From JAEINY01 sp942490535 (GTDB lineage: Bacteria; Bacteroidota; Bacteroidia; Bacteroidales; Marinilabiliaceae): 64,000 nucleotides of DNA. The stretch is from NCBI GenBank assembly GCA_942490535.1, contig CALNXQ010000005.1:496001-560000 (forward strand), written 5' to 3'. The position numbers and the translations under genes were made by a program. Positions 24,276-33,741 of the stretch are shown here, in pieces (the stretch's first letter is position 1; each line of letters starts with the position of its first letter). Under the pieces are notes generated by a model, which was not told where the DNA came from, did not search any database, and saw only the letters and a list, made by a program, of their open reading frames with translations.

Positions 24276-24638
24276 TTAACACGTCACATGAAACATACCG
24301 ATGACCGGTTCTGTGGTATGATTCCAGGCGGCTATTGCTTCGGGTGTTGCCATCAGTTCAACCACACAACCTTTGGCATTAAAAAAGGATTGAGCTTCCT
24401 CTGAAATCGATAACCGACCTTCCTGCCCGTTTCCAATAATCAATTTGGTGGCCCCTTCCTGGAACAAAGAGCGGGCCTCTTCCAATGATACAATGTGACA
24501 AGTTCCGTAGATGTCTTTAGATAATTTTTTCTTACGTTTTTGGATGACCCCGTCCAACCCGATAAATACATCATGATCATATTGATGATGGGCAATGTTT
24601 ATGCTTCCAAAATGAGTATCATTAATCATGGGTTTCAT
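24276..24638 (-). CDS. Mth938-like domain protein
   Basis: 120 aa, the size of the MTH938/DUF498 family (NDUFAF3-like fold). Conserved blocks: HFGSINIAHHQYDHDVFIGL, RKKKLSKDIYGTCHIVS, LIIGNGQEGRLSISEEA, and the C-terminal VIGMFHVTC. Cytosolic, function in bacteria unknown. Stands between the two ECF loci on the same strand, without obvious functional tie to them. Confidence 0.88.
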   Translation of the reverse strand: MKPMINDTHFGSINIAHHQYDHDVFIGLDGVIQKRKKKLSKDIYGTCHIVSLEEARSLFQEGATKLIIGNGQEGRLSISEEAQSFFNAKGCVVELMATPEAIAAWNHTTEPVIGMFHVTC

Positions 24639-24711
24639 AGTGACTGTTTTTCGTACAGAACGTATTGCAATAATAAGTCATAAGACATCAAGTGGCAAGT
24701 ATTTTGAAACC

Positions 24712-27195
24712 TCAAAATCCAACTTTCACATACAACAGTGGCGTAAATCCCACCGACTCTGAATTGATGTAAACCGTATTGACCTGATCAATGGGCACCT
24801 TTGTAAAACTGGAATACTTTACGTTTTCAGCATCCAACACATTAAGGAGGGAGAAGCCTGCTTCGCCTCTGAACTTTTTACACCATAGTTTATAAGTGAG
24901 CGACACATCCACCCGGTTGTAATCCGGCTCGGTAAATTCCTGATTAATGGCGTCAGTATATAATGGAAACCCCGAACCATATACATAGTTGGCTGAAAAG
25001 TGCCAATGCTTCAGGTTGATTAATCCGGCCAGCTTAAATTCGTGCCGCTGATCCTGGGGTGCCCGACGATACAGACCGTCCCGGAAATACGAAAAGAACT
25101 CTTCGGTTTTCCCCAATGAATAGGAAGCCCAGACTGAATGCTGCCTAATGTCCTGTTTAATATAAAAATCAAGACCATAACTACGGCTTACGCCTTCATA
25201 TATTGATTCCGGAATACGCCGATCACGGATGTATCGTGTCAACCCTTCATTTTCCTTAAAAAAGGCATCCACACTGGCCGTGAACTTGTCGCGCGACCAC
25301 GCTGCCCCTGCCACCCAATGCATGGCTGACATAACCGGGATCTGTTCATCATCGGCAATGGTCCAGCTGTACCGGTAATTACCACTTTCATCCACAACCG
25401 AACTTTTCACGAGAAATTGATGATACAGCCCCCAGGCCAGATTAAATTTAAGATAACCCAGCGTACGAATAGATAATGAGACCCGGGGATCAATGGTTCC
25501 CTTTTTAATGTTTTGGGCATAGTTAAACCGGAGCCCTCCTGTCAGCTTGACATTAACCCCCAATGAAAGTTGATCCTGAGTGAACAAGTACAAGCGATTG
25601 GCCTTCTCCTGCATATCCACAAACACAATATCAAAAGTATCCTCCACCAGGCGAATACTATTCTGTGTGATCCCTATCCCAGCCTGCAATTGGTGCGTAT
25701 CTGTCAGCCGCCACTCATTTTTCGCTTCGGTGCTGAACTCTTCCACATCCGTATCAGCATGTTCATCTACTTTAGATCGGATTCGTCCATTCCACCGATT
25801 CTCCACTCTCCGGTTCAAATCATAGGTGCTCTTCAGAGCCGAATAGCTCATCTTAAGATGAGTGCGGGCCCCACGGCTCCAGTTTTTTCCATAATAAACG
25901 GTGGCTCCGGATTGTGTATTACCCTCTTGCGAGGATTGAAAAACAACGTTATTATTCACGTTGCGCTGAGCATCATAGGAAAACTGATCCTTCGCCCCCA
26001 AAAAGCTGATGTAAAAAAGATCGCCATTATCGCCATGTAAGGCATACTTCAGGTTGATATCGCGGAATTCGTAATCGGGATAAACAACGGCCTCTGTTTG
26101 TCCCCGGCCACTACCTTGAGCGCTAAATAGATTTAAATCTTCGCCGTCAAAAAGTTTATAATACGTTTTACGAAAGGCCATAACCAGGGACGACTTTTTA
26201 AACAGCGGCAATTCAGCCATCCCATTCACCGTTTGATTATTGACAAAAAAGTTAAAACCGGATTGTTGTGTGCTTCCATTTTTCCCGGTGATATTCACAA
26301 TGCCACCCACCACATCTTCATGCGTCACATCGTATCCGCCCTTGAATATGTTCACATTCTTGGCCAGATAAGGATTGACGGCACTGATGTTATCATTGAA
26401 ATTTTTTAGCCCCCAAATGGTAAATCCATCGAAAAAGACCCGACTGGTTCCTTCGGGACTGCCCCAAATGATCAGGTCATTGGGTTGTTCACCGGCGGCT
26501 AAAACACCGGGTTGCAAACGCAGCAAATTAAACACAGAGTTATCTCCATTTCCCGGCAGGTAATTGGCAATGTAAGGATTTAACTTGGTCAGCCCGGGCG
26601 ATTCCCCCACCTGGGCCGATTTCTCCACAATGTTATTCTTCACAATGATTTCCGGAAGACCAACCATGGCAGGTGTTAGATAAACCTTTTGATGCAAGCC
26701 GGCATAAAGAATCGTATCCAGCACATAACAACCTAAATGAGACGCTTTGACATGAAACACACTGTCGGTGTTGGAGCTATAACTAAACGCCCCTTTTAAA
26801 TCGGTGATGGTTCCAAAATCATTGATGAGCACATGCGAAAAGGGAAGCACTTCTTGCATTCCGGTTTCCATAATTTGTCCGGAAAGATGATATGTGACCG
26901 GCTCCATGACTTTGGCAAAAATAATGAAGACCTCACCGCTTGTTTCATAGTCCAGCGGCAGGTCTTTGAGTAAATGGGCAATAACTTCCTGCTTTGTATG
27001 GAATGTCCGGTGAACAGTGAGTTTATATTGAGACAGTAACTGATCGTTAAATGAAAACTGAAAATCGTATTTCTCTCCCAAGCCAATCAATACTTCATTA
27101 AGCGGGTGATTGGTGTATTCCACTTCATAGTTTTGAGCAAAACCAACAGAAGTAGATACTGCAATAAAAATAAGTATTCCGGCTAATCGAGTCAC
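24712..27195 (-). CDS. TonB-dependent outer-membrane receptor/transducer with STN domain
   Basis: 827 aa. Signal peptide (ends SVGFAQ-NYE), STN domain (residues 22-90: HPLNEVLIGLGEKYDFQFSF), CarboxypepD_reg domain (about 100-180), TonB plug (about 205-315: FNLLRLQPGVLAAGEQPNDL; GGYDVTHEDVVGGIVNITGK) and a beta-barrel to the C-terminus ending in a hydrophobic KVGF. Located in the outer membrane; ligand unknown, though barrel and plug are of the siderophore/polymer receptor type. The ATG overlaps the stop of FecR by 4 bp, the standard FecI/FecR/transducer arrangement, so ligand binding should release the sigma factor encoded at 28064-28552. Confidence 0.93.
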   Translation of the reverse strand: MTRLAGILIFIAVSTSVGFAQNYEVEYTNHPLNEVLIGLGEKYDFQFSFNDQLLSQYKLTVHRTFHTKQEVIAHLLKDLPLDYETSGEVFIIFAKVMEPVTYHLSGQIMETGMQEVLPFSHVLINDFGTITDLKGAFSYSSNTDSVFHVKASHLGCYVLDTILYAGLHQKVYLTPAMVGLPEIIVKNNIVEKSAQVGESPGLTKLNPYIANYLPGNGDNSVFNLLRLQPGVLAAGEQPNDLIIWGSPEGTSRVFFDGFTIWGLKNFNDNISAVNPYLAKNVNIFKGGYDVTHEDVVGGIVNITGKNGSTQQSGFNFFVNNQTVNGMAELPLFKKSSLVMAFRKTYYKLFDGEDLNLFSAQGSGRGQTEAVVYPDYEFRDINLKYALHGDNGDLFYISFLGAKDQFSYDAQRNVNNNVVFQSSQEGNTQSGATVYYGKNWSRGARTHLKMSYSALKSTYDLNRRVENRWNGRIRSKVDEHADTDVEEFSTEAKNEWRLTDTHQLQAGIGITQNSIRLVEDTFDIVFVDMQEKANRLYLFTQDQLSLGVNVKLTGGLRFNYAQNIKKGTIDPRVSLSIRTLGYLKFNLAWGLYHQFLVKSSVVDESGNYRYSWTIADDEQIPVMSAMHWVAGAAWSRDKFTASVDAFFKENEGLTRYIRDRRIPESIYEGVSRSYGLDFYIKQDIRQHSVWASYSLGKTEEFFSYFRDGLYRRAPQDQRHEFKLAGLINLKHWHFSANYVYGSGFPLYTDAINQEFTEPDYNRVDVSLTYKLWCKKFRGEAGFSLLNVLDAENVKYSSFTKVPIDQVNTVYINSESVGFTPLLYVKVGF

Positions 27196-28067
27196 TTGAT
27201 GGCTTGTTTGCTTACATAGAATCCCGATGACGTGGCTTTATATTCCAGCCCTAACGACCGGCAAATCATTTTAACAACCGCTTCAGCAGAACGATCCCGT
27301 GTAAAATTTCCACTATAAAGATAATCGAGATTTTCATTGGTGGTGATACGGACCCCATATTGCCGTTCAATTTCCTCAAAAACAAGCATTAAAGGGGTGT
27401 GCGTAAAAATAAACATGTCATTCATCCAACCGATGGTGTGATCGGAATCGACCTGCTCATTCAATGCAATGGAACCATCGCGTTGTACCACCGCTTGTTT
27501 ATTGGCAGTAATTTCTGCCGTTTGACCACTCACAACAGCTACCACTTTAACTTTACCGGTATAACAAGTCACCTTATACTCGCCTTTCCGGGAGTAAATA
27601 TTAAAACTCGTCCCCAATACAATGGTTCGTCCATGCGAGGAAACCACTTCAAATTGTTTCCCTTTCATGACTTTAAAAAACGCTTCTCCTTCAAACTGCA
27701 CCTCTCTGCTAAAGCGCCACCAAAAGGGCTTATACTTAATCACTGAACTGGCATTTAGCTCCACACCTGATCCATCCGGAAGGATGGCTGCCAGATGCTG
27801 CCCGGCCGGTGCCGAAACAGTGGTGGTATAAAACCTCATAAATGCTGCAGTGGATAGGAACAGTACTAAAACGGCTGCAGCCATACTCAGCCAATTGATT
27901 TGTATCCGTCCGGTTTTTGCCTGAACAGGCCGCTGTGTTTCCATTTTTTCCGATAACTGAGCCCACACCTCCTCTCGCGACCGGGAATAGTTCATGTCAA
28001 TACCGGGGAAAGCGTGTGGTAAATCTTCCGGTGCCTGATGGTTTATATGTGAATTTATATTTTTCAT
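27192..28067 (-). CDS. FecR-family anti-sigma factor
   Basis: 291 aa. A cytosolic N-terminal segment, one transmembrane helix (WLSMAAAVLVLFLSTAAFM, about residues 59-78), the periplasmic FecR domain (AILPDGSGVELNASSVIKY; VQFEGEAFFKVMKGKQFEVV; VLGTSFNIYSRKGEY) and a C-terminal STN-like part (FEEIERQYGVRITTNENL). Overlaps both neighbours by 4 bp. Partner of the sigma factor upstream and the TonB transducer downstream. Confidence 0.93.
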   Translation of the reverse strand: MKNINSHINHQAPEDLPHAFPGIDMNYSRSREEVWAQLSEKMETQRPVQAKTGRIQINWLSMAAAVLVLFLSTAAFMRFYTTTVSAPAGQHLAAILPDGSGVELNASSVIKYKPFWWRFSREVQFEGEAFFKVMKGKQFEVVSSHGRTIVLGTSFNIYSRKGEYKVTCYTGKVKVVAVVSGQTAEITANKQAVVQRDGSIALNEQVDSDHTIGWMNDMFIFTHTPLMLVFEEIERQYGVRITTNENLDYLYSGNFTRDRSAEAVVKMICRSLGLEYKATSSGFYVSKQAIK

Positions 28068-28552
28068 GAGTTCCCCAGTGCTTTGCGCAGATGCTTCAAT
28101 GCTTGCGTCATTCGTTTCTCAATGGATTTGACACTTAATTGTAAGCGATCTGCTATTTCCTGATACTTCAATTCATCCATCCGACTCATGAGAAAAACAA
28201 TACGCTGCCCCTCGGGCAATTCATGTAAGGCTCTCTCATATTGGCTTTTTAGCTCTTTGTAGCGCAATTCATCTTCAGGGGAGTGGTGGTCCTCTTGATG
28301 ATCCACTTGCATGGCAAAATTCTGCTCTACTTTCTGATGCCGGTGTTTACTGATGAACAAATCGCCAGCCATTTTATAGAGTAGGCCGATGAGCTCTTTG
28401 GCGGGTTTATTGAGTTGCTTTTCCCACAACTTCATAAAACACTCCTGAGCAATATCCGTGGCCAGTTCTTCATCACCCGAGCGATAATAAATATAATTTC
28501 GCAAGGGATCAAAATGTTCATCAAACAGCGTTTTAAAATCTTCCCGTTTCAA
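28064..28552 (-). CDS. ECF sigma factor, FecI-like
   Basis: 162 aa. Region 2 (FDEHFDPLRNYIYYRSGDEE; IAQECFMKLWEK) and region 4 (LPEGQRIVFLMSRMDELKYQ; LQLSVKSIEKRMTQALKHLR). Heads a three-gene operon with FecR and a TonB transducer, each junction a 4-bp ATGA overlap, indicating tight translational coupling. Confidence 0.94.
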   Translation of the reverse strand: MKREDFKTLFDEHFDPLRNYIYYRSGDEELATDIAQECFMKLWEKQLNKPAKELIGLLYKMAGDLFISKHRHQKVEQNFAMQVDHQEDHHSPEDELRYKELKSQYERALHELPEGQRIVFLMSRMDELKYQEIADRLQLSVKSIEKRMTQALKHLRKALGNS

Positions 28553-28664
28553 GCTATTAAATTGTGATGGTGATGACTGATTTAAAGGTACAAAAGAAAA
28601 TCAGCTTGTTCCAGCTTCTAGAGTGCTCAGACTCCAATTAAAGGTGACCGGTATCAAGTGGGAA

Positions 28665-28693
28665 TGTCCGGGAAAGCATTCCCTCCCCGGACA
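28665..28693. terminator. GC-rich hairpin downstream of the 317-aa lipoprotein gene
   Basis: GTCCGGG (28666-28672) pairs with CCCGGAC (28686-28692) around a 13-nt loop, 23 bp past the stop at 28716. The T-tract is weak. Confidence 0.5.
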
Positions 28694-28715
28694 TCCGACT
28701 TGTAACGGGATGTTA

Positions 28716-29669
28716 CTAGCTATTCTGCTGCATTTGATGGCGTTGTTGCCGGCGCTCCCGAATGCGTTTGCCAATCTCCATCTCCTTAGTACCTTCTGAA
28801 GTGGTCATGGTGGCTACCCGGTCACATTCCCCGTTGCCATAATCAATGGTGGCAAAGGCGGCTCCGTTTTTAGTTAAGGTCACTTCACCGCTAACGATAA
28901 ACCGACAATCACCGCGCTTCACTAAAGCATTCTTAATTTCTCTGCGGTAGATGTTTCCATCCGAATCCTCACAATTGGTATAACCGGTAATCTCCATCAC
29001 ATCATCATCAGGATTCAAAGGGGTATCCAAACCGGCTATCCAGATCCTTGTCATTTCTGCTGTACGTGCCAGTATAGTACCATCAGAAAAAGTGAACAAC
29101 ATATCCCGGCTGATATTCACGATGCGCTCTGTTTGATTATCACCTGTGAAGGTTTTTACAATGGTTCCGCTAATCCCGACCTCATCAATGCTGAAGTTCT
29201 GAAAAGTCACAGTGCGGGTAGCACCATCCACCCGTGGTGAATCAGATAGCACGATTTGAATAATTCCGCTAATAATACGTCCATTTTCCAGTTCTGTGGA
29301 TTCTCCGTAATTCAGCGTAATGGTTTTGGGGAAACCACCCTCAGCTGATTCAATACTGATCAAGGGGCATTGTTGCAAGCGGTAACGGTATTTATACCGG
29401 TTGCGTAAACCATCAGCTTTTAAACCATCAGCTGAGACTTCTACGGTCATGGAAGTATAGGCTTCGACACTTCCCGAGAAAAGATCGACTTCGTAATCGG
29501 CTGCTTCCATCACATCATCAGCCGAAGCTTCTGTTGTTACAACAGACTCTACTGTCACGCTCATGTCAGGATCCATGTAATTAACTTCCGGAGTAATTCC
29601 ATCTTCTTTATTACAGGCGGTAAAAATGACCAACATACTGACGGCGGCTCCTAAAAATACTCTTTTCAT
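28716..29669 (-). CDS. Putative lipoprotein of unknown function
   Basis: 317 aa. Lipobox VIFTACNKEDG (Cys at about residue 19) predicts a surface or periplasmic lipoprotein. The mature part is mostly beta-strand-like, with repeated charged turns (ITLNYGESTELENGRIISG; VTFQNFSIDEVGISG; MEITGYTNCEDSDGNIYRRE), and ends in a very basic Gln-rich tail (IGKRIRERRQQRHQMQQ). I do not recognise the family; similar lipoproteins are common in Bacteroidota. Monocistronic. Confidence 0.78.
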   Translation of the reverse strand: MKRVFLGAAVSMLVIFTACNKEDGITPEVNYMDPDMSVTVESVVTTEASADDVMEAADYEVDLFSGSVEAYTSMTVEVSADGLKADGLRNRYKYRYRLQQCPLISIESAEGGFPKTITLNYGESTELENGRIISGIIQIVLSDSPRVDGATRTVTFQNFSIDEVGISGTIVKTFTGDNQTERIVNISRDMLFTFSDGTILARTAEMTRIWIAGLDTPLNPDDDVMEITGYTNCEDSDGNIYRREIKNALVKRGDCRFIVSGEVTLTKNGAAFATIDYGNGECDRVATMTTSEGTKEMEIGKRIRERRQQRHQMQQNS

Positions 29670-29993
29670 GACTTTGTTTTTTAGTTTATATTCAGTTTAA
29701 TTAGCGTCAAGTCTAATTTAAAACTTGGGAGAGATGGCGTTTTTCACAACCCCTCTTTCGCCTTTACATGAACATACCGCATCAAGTCTCCTTCACCCTA
29801 CCCAATTTTTTAAAAAAACTTCCACAAATTATCAAACCTCCCACTATTCAACCGTTATGGGGACATCTCCAAATTTTATCCACCGAATAACAGGCATATT
29901 TTTCGCATCCTTCATCAATAATCCGTGCATTAAGAAAGGAATATCCTTATATTTATAATTGGAAGTTTATTAATCACAGCCAATTCCTATATC
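29670..29993. other. 324-bp divergent intergenic region
   Basis: Must hold promoters of the 317-aa lipoprotein (minus) and the coiled-coil protein (plus). No repeat, RNA or clear consensus promoter was recognised. Confidence 0.5.
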
Positions 29994-30572
29994 ATGAAAA
30001 GTCATCTTCTATTTCTTGTGCTTGTTGTGCTATCCACAGCAACTTTTGGTCAAAACACCATCTCATCTAAAGACTCTGCCAAACTGGCAAAGCTCGAAAA
30101 TTATGTTTCAAAAGCCGAAGCCAAAATGGCCGTTGCGGAGAAAAAAATGGCCTATGCCGACTCGTTAATCGCATCGGGCACAGCCATGATTGAAGAGAAT
30201 GATGCGCAGTTAGATGAGCTCTCCGATGAAATGAAAGAATTGGACGCCACTTACAAAGCTGAGCGCAAGCCGCTGGAAAAAGGCACCAAATCGAAAGACA
30301 AAGCCGACGCGAAACAAGCCTCTACTGAACTAAAGGCATTTGATACAAAATACAAAGCCGACACCAAAGTTTTAACCACAAAAGAAAAAGCACTTCTCAA
30401 ACAAATGGCTAAAGGCGAATCAGACTTAACCAAAGGTAAGACTGCTAAAAAAACAGCTAAAACAGCCGTAAAAGAAGCTCAAAAGGCATTGGATGAAGCT
30501 CAAAAAAACCTGGACGAAGGCAAGGCTGAAATAGAAGACGTGCCGGATGAAAAGAAAAGCAAAAAGAAATAA
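29994..30572 (+). CDS. Secreted Lys/Ala-rich coiled-coil protein
   Basis: 192 aa. Signal peptide ending TATFGQ-NTI. The mature protein is almost entirely helical: heptad-like stretches LAKLENYVSKAEAKMAVAEK and KTAVKEAQKALDEAQKNLDE, with many Lys, Ala, Glu and Asp, and no aromatic core. It resembles periplasmic coiled-coil spacers; specific family not recognised. It ends in a basic KKSKKK tail, and a strong 18-bp hairpin follows. Confidence 0.8.
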   Translation: MKSHLLFLVLVVLSTATFGQNTISSKDSAKLAKLENYVSKAEAKMAVAEKKMAYADSLIASGTAMIEENDAQLDELSDEMKELDATYKAERKPLEKGTKSKDKADAKQASTELKAFDTKYKADTKVLTTKEKALLKQMAKGESDLTKGKTAKKTAKTAVKEAQKALDEAQKNLDEGKAEIEDVPDEKKSKKK

Positions 30573-30616
30573 TACATCAATGGCTGCTGAGACTAACAAG
30601 CAGCCATTGATGTATT
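30571..30616. terminator. Strong hairpin between convergent genes
   Basis: Perfect 18-bp inverted repeat with arms 30571-30588 and 30599-30616 (AATACATCAATGGCTGCT and its complement), loop of 10 nt, overlapping the last codon of the coiled-coil gene. Confidence 0.75.
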
Positions 30617-30625
30617 AGGCAACCG

Positions 30626-31486
30626 CTATTCGTTCAGCCATCTCCGCAACTGAGGTACTAATGTCTCAGCCTCTTTCAATCCCATGTTATACAATTGATC
30701 CAGCTTTTCAGGCTTATTTTCAATGCGGGATACGTTCATTAACCCTTGGGGACGAATTATAAATACCGCTCCTTCTTTTTCGAGCCGTTCTAACTCATCA
30801 ATAGCTGCATTATAGCGTGCGGCGCGGGTAAGAATAGCATCTACTAATTGAGGATATTTGCGATAGAGTGCTTTGATGATCCAACCGTGCTTGATAGCTT
30901 GCTTCCGATATCCCTTATTCCGGGTTAAAACCACTACAGCCTTCGCATACCCATCGCTAAAAGCTTGCTGAAAAGGAATGGACGCCGTCAATCCACCATC
31001 CATAAACAACTCATTTTGGTAAGTGGCCATGTGAGACACAAACGGTAGACTGGAGGAAGCCGTGATCGCTTGCATCAGATCGGGTTTGGTCAGCTGTTTT
31101 TTAGAAGCAAAATGTGTTTCGCCGGTTAAAACATGGGTCATACCAATTTTAAATTCGCTTTCCGATTCAAAGAAAGTGTTGTAATCAAAAGGCACCAGCT
31201 TATCAGGTACTTCCCCATACACAAAATCCCAATCAAATAAATTCCCCTTGCGAATCAGGTTGCGAAAACTCATGTAGCGGGGATCAGCTGTATATTTTAG
31301 GTTGACTTCTTTATTTCGTCCAAATTGTTTGGAAGCATAGGAAATACCATAGGCAGCTCCGGCCGAAACACCAACGCAATAGGGAAACTCGATGTGATGT
31401 TTTAAAAAGGCATCCACTACACCGGAAGTGTACATGCCACGGAATCCACCTCCTTCTAATACTAATGCCGCTTGATTGGTCGTCAT
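30626..31486 (-). CDS. Patatin-like phospholipase family protein
   Basis: 286 aa. Patatin motifs: oxyanion loop VLEGGGFRGMYTSGV (residues 9-23), nucleophile elbow GVSAG with Ser at about residue 41, and the catalytic Asp in DGGLTASIPF (about 157). No signal peptide, so probably a cytosolic lipid acyl hydrolase like E. coli YjjU. The C-terminal helical part includes RPQGLMNVSRIENKPEKL, conserved in YjjU-type proteins. Convergent with the coiled-coil gene. Confidence 0.92.
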   Translation of the reverse strand: MTTNQAALVLEGGGFRGMYTSGVVDAFLKHHIEFPYCVGVSAGAAYGISYASKQFGRNKEVNLKYTADPRYMSFRNLIRKGNLFDWDFVYGEVPDKLVPFDYNTFFESESEFKIGMTHVLTGETHFASKKQLTKPDLMQAITASSSLPFVSHMATYQNELFMDGGLTASIPFQQAFSDGYAKAVVVLTRNKGYRKQAIKHGWIIKALYRKYPQLVDAILTRAARYNAAIDELERLEKEGAVFIIRPQGLMNVSRIENKPEKLDQLYNMGLKEAETLVPQLRRWLNE

Positions 31487-31516
31487 TCAATCACAAATTA
31501 ATTTCGTGCAAAGGTA

Positions 31517-32068
31517 TTAATCTGCCCTATACAATTTAATTGCCTGTTTATAATTTTCAGCACCTCGTTTCGTCATGTCATTGATAAAACCCGATAACTC
31601 CGGATGAAACTGATCAATCCAGGACACCAAACCGTCGCGTCTTTCGGTCCATTTTTCCCAATTAGCACCTGGACTATCGATTTCTTCAATGCCCGTAATG
31701 CGTCCATTTGTAAGCGTCAACTTACTTCGGGTAGTTAAGGGACTATTCTCCAGAAATTCAAAACGCATTGATGTACCAGAAACAGTGACCCAAGCCGTTG
31801 ACTTCTCCTCAGATAATTCAGTGATCTCATAAGTCGTCTGAAAAGTTGAGTCCCACTGGAAAAACGTATAATAATCCTGGCGTGAATAGGGCATCACATA
31901 ATCACCGGCGATAAGGGTCAAGGTATCGCCAATACTTTCTGCTATCAATTTATAATTACCGGTATTAAATCCTGTATAAAATTGCGACACAATGGACTTG
32001 GGTGAGTTGGTACAAGCAGATAATATAAATATCATCACACTAAAAACAAGCCAAAAGATTCGATTCAT
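31517..32068 (-). CDS. Lipoprotein with NTF2/SnoaL-like fold (putative)
   Basis: 183 aa. Lipobox FILSAC (Cys at about residue 19). The opening SPKSIVSQFYTGFNTGNYKLIAES, followed by an acid-loaded strand region, resembles NTF2-like or DUF4878-type lipoproteins. Fold assignment is a guess from pattern only. It starts 30 bp upstream of the patatin gene on the same strand. Confidence 0.7.
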   Translation of the reverse strand: MNRIFWLVFSVMIFILSACTNSPKSIVSQFYTGFNTGNYKLIAESIGDTLTLIAGDYVMPYSRQDYYTFFQWDSTFQTTYEITELSEEKSTAWVTVSGTSMRFEFLENSPLTTRSKLTLTNGRITGIEEIDSPGANWEKWTERRDGLVSWIDQFHPELSGFINDMTKRGAENYKQAIKLYRAD

Positions 32069-32313
32069 GCTGAAGTATTAAATGAGTAGCAATTAGTCCG
32101 TCTGTTTATCTCCTGAGTTCACGGTAAAAACCACATCCACTGGCTCCCAGCACTCAATTTTGTTATTTTCAGGAGCCAAAACATGAACAATGCTGGTCAA
32201 AGAATGATTTAAATACACTAAAAGTCTGTCTTAAGAAAAATCCCCCACCACAGTATCTGCAATGAGGGACCTTTCATCCCAAACGTCAAATCTAGAGTAA
32301 TCAGCTGTAAAAA

Positions 32314-33006
32314 TTACTCTTCTTTCACCCCTGCCTCCACCTGTTCGGTTATCACTTTTGTCGGTCCATAAATCACATACTCGGTATAAAACGCTTCATT
32401 TTTCCCCTTCCAGATCATTTTACCCACCTCACACACTTCACTGATGAGTTTATACAAGTCATTGGCCAGGTGTTTCCGCTGCACTGTTTTTTCCTTTCGC
32501 AGCGAAACCGCGGCAGCTTGTTCATCAATGGCCGAATCCAACTGATTCCGCTTCGTCATAATGGAATTCAGGTTCACCTGCGTCACCTGACGTTTCTTCA
32601 ACTCTTCTAATCGTGGTTGCGCAATCTGGATCACATGCAACGCGTACTGCACCAAGCCAGTATCGGACATTTCAGTGGTGCCATTAAATTTAAACAACCC
32701 ATATTCCATGGACTTGGGGCCATATACCAAACGGGCCCGGTTGCGTAAATCATTAATATCCGACTCCAACTCCTCCCTTATTAACCGTTTCTCATTGGTT
32801 TTCACCTTTTGATTACTTTCATAAAAGTCATCCGAAGGAAAATCTTTCACCTGTGAGGTGATCATTCCTACTTTATCGCGGATGGCACCATCATAGCCAT
32901 AACCGGCAAATAAATCCGAATCGCGGTCAAAGCTTCGTAATATTTTATCAGCTCGCTGAGCCAATTCGGGGATGGAGAAATTAAAATTAGTGGTGATTTT
33001 CATCAT
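32314..33006 (-). CDS. Hypothetical helical protein (230 aa)
   Basis: Not a family I recognise. Soluble, charged and predicted mostly helical: IPELAQRADKILRSFDRDSD near the N-terminus and a middle section EELKKRQVTQVNLNSIMTKR. The C-terminal VGKMIWKGKNEAFYTEYVIY resembles a loose pattern also seen in the 227-aa protein at 47651-48334. A second Met directly follows the first, so start is 33006 or 33003. Confidence 0.7.
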   Translation of the reverse strand: MMKITTNFNFSIPELAQRADKILRSFDRDSDLFAGYGYDGAIRDKVGMITSQVKDFPSDDFYESNQKVKTNEKRLIREELESDINDLRNRARLVYGPKSMEYGLFKFNGTTEMSDTGLVQYALHVIQIAQPRLEELKKRQVTQVNLNSIMTKRNQLDSAIDEQAAAVSLRKEKTVQRKHLANDLYKLISEVCEVGKMIWKGKNEAFYTEYVIYGPTKVITEQVEAGVKEE

Positions 33007-33741
33007 GATCAGCTTTCAGGTGAATAGTAAATTCAAGTTAAAACTTATTTTCAACTTTAGGCATCATTTTTTTACTTGACATTTAAAATAGTTATCCGTA
33101 TATGATTAGCGTCTCCGGAAGCCCTCCGTCGCGCGGATTTCCCTGCCTGCGCCATCTCTACAGACTTCTCTTAATTTCAACCAGTAAGACGACATCCTCG
33201 GCGGCTAAAACATGATAAAAAGGGGGCTTATCATGCCTTTTCAGCACATTAACAAAAAAATTAACTGTCTATCTCTATAAATAGTTATATTTGATACCTC
33301 ATACCTTTCATCCCATTATCTGTATTGCACACTATTTACACATCTCTATTGATAAAATGGATGGAAACGTGTTGAATAATACGGACCAAACTATCGAAAC
33401 GAGTAGATAAGTGATCGGTACTGGAATTCAAAGAAGCGAATGAACCGTCCAACGACTGGAACAAGCTGTTCAAGGGCTTTCTTTTCTTAACCAAGCTCTC
33501 GGAAATCACACCTCATGCACAAGCTAACTAAAAAAGAGCTTCGATAGTGTGAATGAGTCGCTCGGAAGCGCCAAAAAATGCCCCCAGGGTGTAATAAAAG
33601 GAAATAGATCACACAAAACAGCGCTTTTCAAATCGCTCCAAAGGAGAGAATACATGGTATCTGAAACCGGATGGCTATGAAATGCGGTAGCGAAAAGTCC
33701 GAAAATAGAATACCTCTTACAAAAGGAGGCATTCGCACATT
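33007..33741. other. 735-bp gene-free region upstream of the erythromycin-esterase gene
   Basis: No gene supportable. A GC-rich patch lies at 33110-33180, a hairpin CATGATAA/TTATCATG at 33211-33235, and a remnant-like open stretch near 33430-33530 that I cannot assign. Near the end, AAAGGAGAG precedes a very short ATG frame at 33654, and AAAAGGAGG (33721-33729), a strong ribosome-binding site for this genome, precedes the esterase ATG by 12 nt. Confidence 0.5.
33654..33680 (+). other. Possible leader micro-ORF (MVSETGWL)
   Basis: Eight sense codons and a stop, with AAGGAGAG ending 5-6 nt before the ATG, 61 bp ahead of the erythromycin-esterase start. Such short leaders can regulate resistance genes, but nothing else proves translation. 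Confidence 0.2.
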
